Program-made: the position numbers and the translations under genes | The notes under the pieces: model-generated | The model's input: the letters and a program-made list of their open reading frames with translations, nothing else | What the model was told of the DNA's origin: nothing | Database searches by the model: none | Assembly: GCA_047972415.1 (NCBI GenBank) | Contig: JBKEAN010000063.1 | Coordinates: 1-31,197 of the forward strand | DNA from: Mangrovibacterium sp047972415 | Lineage (GTDB): Bacteria > Bacteroidota > Bacteroidia > Bacteroidales > Prolixibacteraceae | Direction: 5' to 3' | Length of the DNA stretch: 31,197 nucleotides | Part shown: positions 30,876 through 31,197 of the stretch, in pieces | How positions within the stretch are numbered: the stretch's first letter is position 1 | Layout of the letters: every line of letters begins with the position of its first letter

Positions 30876-31197
30876 ATGATTGATACGCTGATAAACCATA
30901 TTGAAAAATACTTGCCGCTTGAGCCGCACGAGGTTTTGGCGCTCGAAAAATACGCGACATGTAAATTGTGCCGGAAACGGGAATATTTGCTTAGGAGCGG
31001 CGAAACATGCAGGTTCTTGCATTTTGTGTCGAAGGGATGCTTGCGGATGTATTACATCAACGAAAAATCGAACGAACAAATTACCCAGTTTGCACTCGAA
31101 GGTTGGTGGATAACCGATTTTAACAATTTTACCGGGAATAAACCGTCTGATTATTTCATTCAGGCAATCGAAAATGCCGTCATTATTAGCTTTGATG
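30876..31197 (+). CDS. Crp/Fnr-family transcriptional regulator, N-terminal part (3' cut by window)
   Basis: ATG 30876 starts MIDTLINHIEKYLPLEPHEV. The next part has YLLRSGETCRFLHFVSKGCLRMYYI, the start of a cyclic-nucleotide-binding beta-barrel, followed by EQITQFALEGWWITDFNNF. The frame continues to the last base at 31197, after 107 codons. The winged helix-turn-helix DNA-binding domain would lie beyond the window. Bacteroidota have many proteins of this type in which the ligand is not cAMP or is unknown. The effector cannot be told. Gene order puts it after the esterase by 112 bases, on the same strand. Confidence 0.85.
   Translation, partial: MIDTLINHIEKYLPLEPHEVLALEKYATCKLCRKREYLLRSGETCRFLHFVSKGCLRMYYINEKSNEQITQFALEGWWITDFNNFTGNKPSDYFIQAIENAVIISFD

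Overview
The window looks like a chromosomal segment of a Bacteroidota bacterium. Evidence: a complete Bat (Bacteroides aerotolerance) operon, a type IX secretion (T9SS) sorting domain, FG-GAP/YD-repeat RHS architecture, a sulfatase and a CE2-type esterase typical of polysaccharide degraders, four-helix-bundle S23 genes, and several promoter-like sites matching the Bacteroidota -7 box TAnnTTTG. Marinilabiliales/Prolixibacteraceae would fit, but the exact lineage is inference.

Region 1 (1-2000) holds the 3' end of mutS2, then an unusual repeat locus. A REP-associated tyrosine transposase gene (RAYT) lies between two inverted REP-like palindromes. Outside these lie two direct copies of a larger element made of four to six small hairpins. 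One copy has cut off the 3' end of a small gene.

Region 2 (1966-10035) is a minus-strand polymorphic-toxin locus. In transcription order it has a DUF4469/HU-like DNA-binding protein, a five-hairpin tandem array, a small protein with one YD motif and a T9SS sorting domain, a 2074-residue SpvB/FG-GAP/RHS protein ending in an HNH-type (GHH) nuclease toxin domain, and an overlapping putative immunity gene with two CxxC pairs.

Region 3 (10512-15062) has a sodium:solute symporter divergent from a lipoprotein sulfatase, a small gene of unknown function, a bidirectional terminator and fabI.

Region 4 (15155-24122) is the minus-strand operon moxR, S23 four-helix-bundle gene, DUF58, exported membrane protein, batA, batB, batC, batD, batE. 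The products form an envelope VWA/TPR complex driven by a MoxR ATPase. The S23 gene is an odd insertion.

Region 5 (24168-31197) has truA with a near-perfect Bacteroidota promoter, a SirB1/transglutaminase-like gene, a nucleoside phosphorylase, an SPFH/prohibitin gene, a PaaI-like thioesterase, two genes of unknown function, a CE2-like esterase lipoprotein, and the 5' part of a Crp/Fnr-family regulator cut by the window edge. No tRNA, rRNA or CRISPR array was seen.
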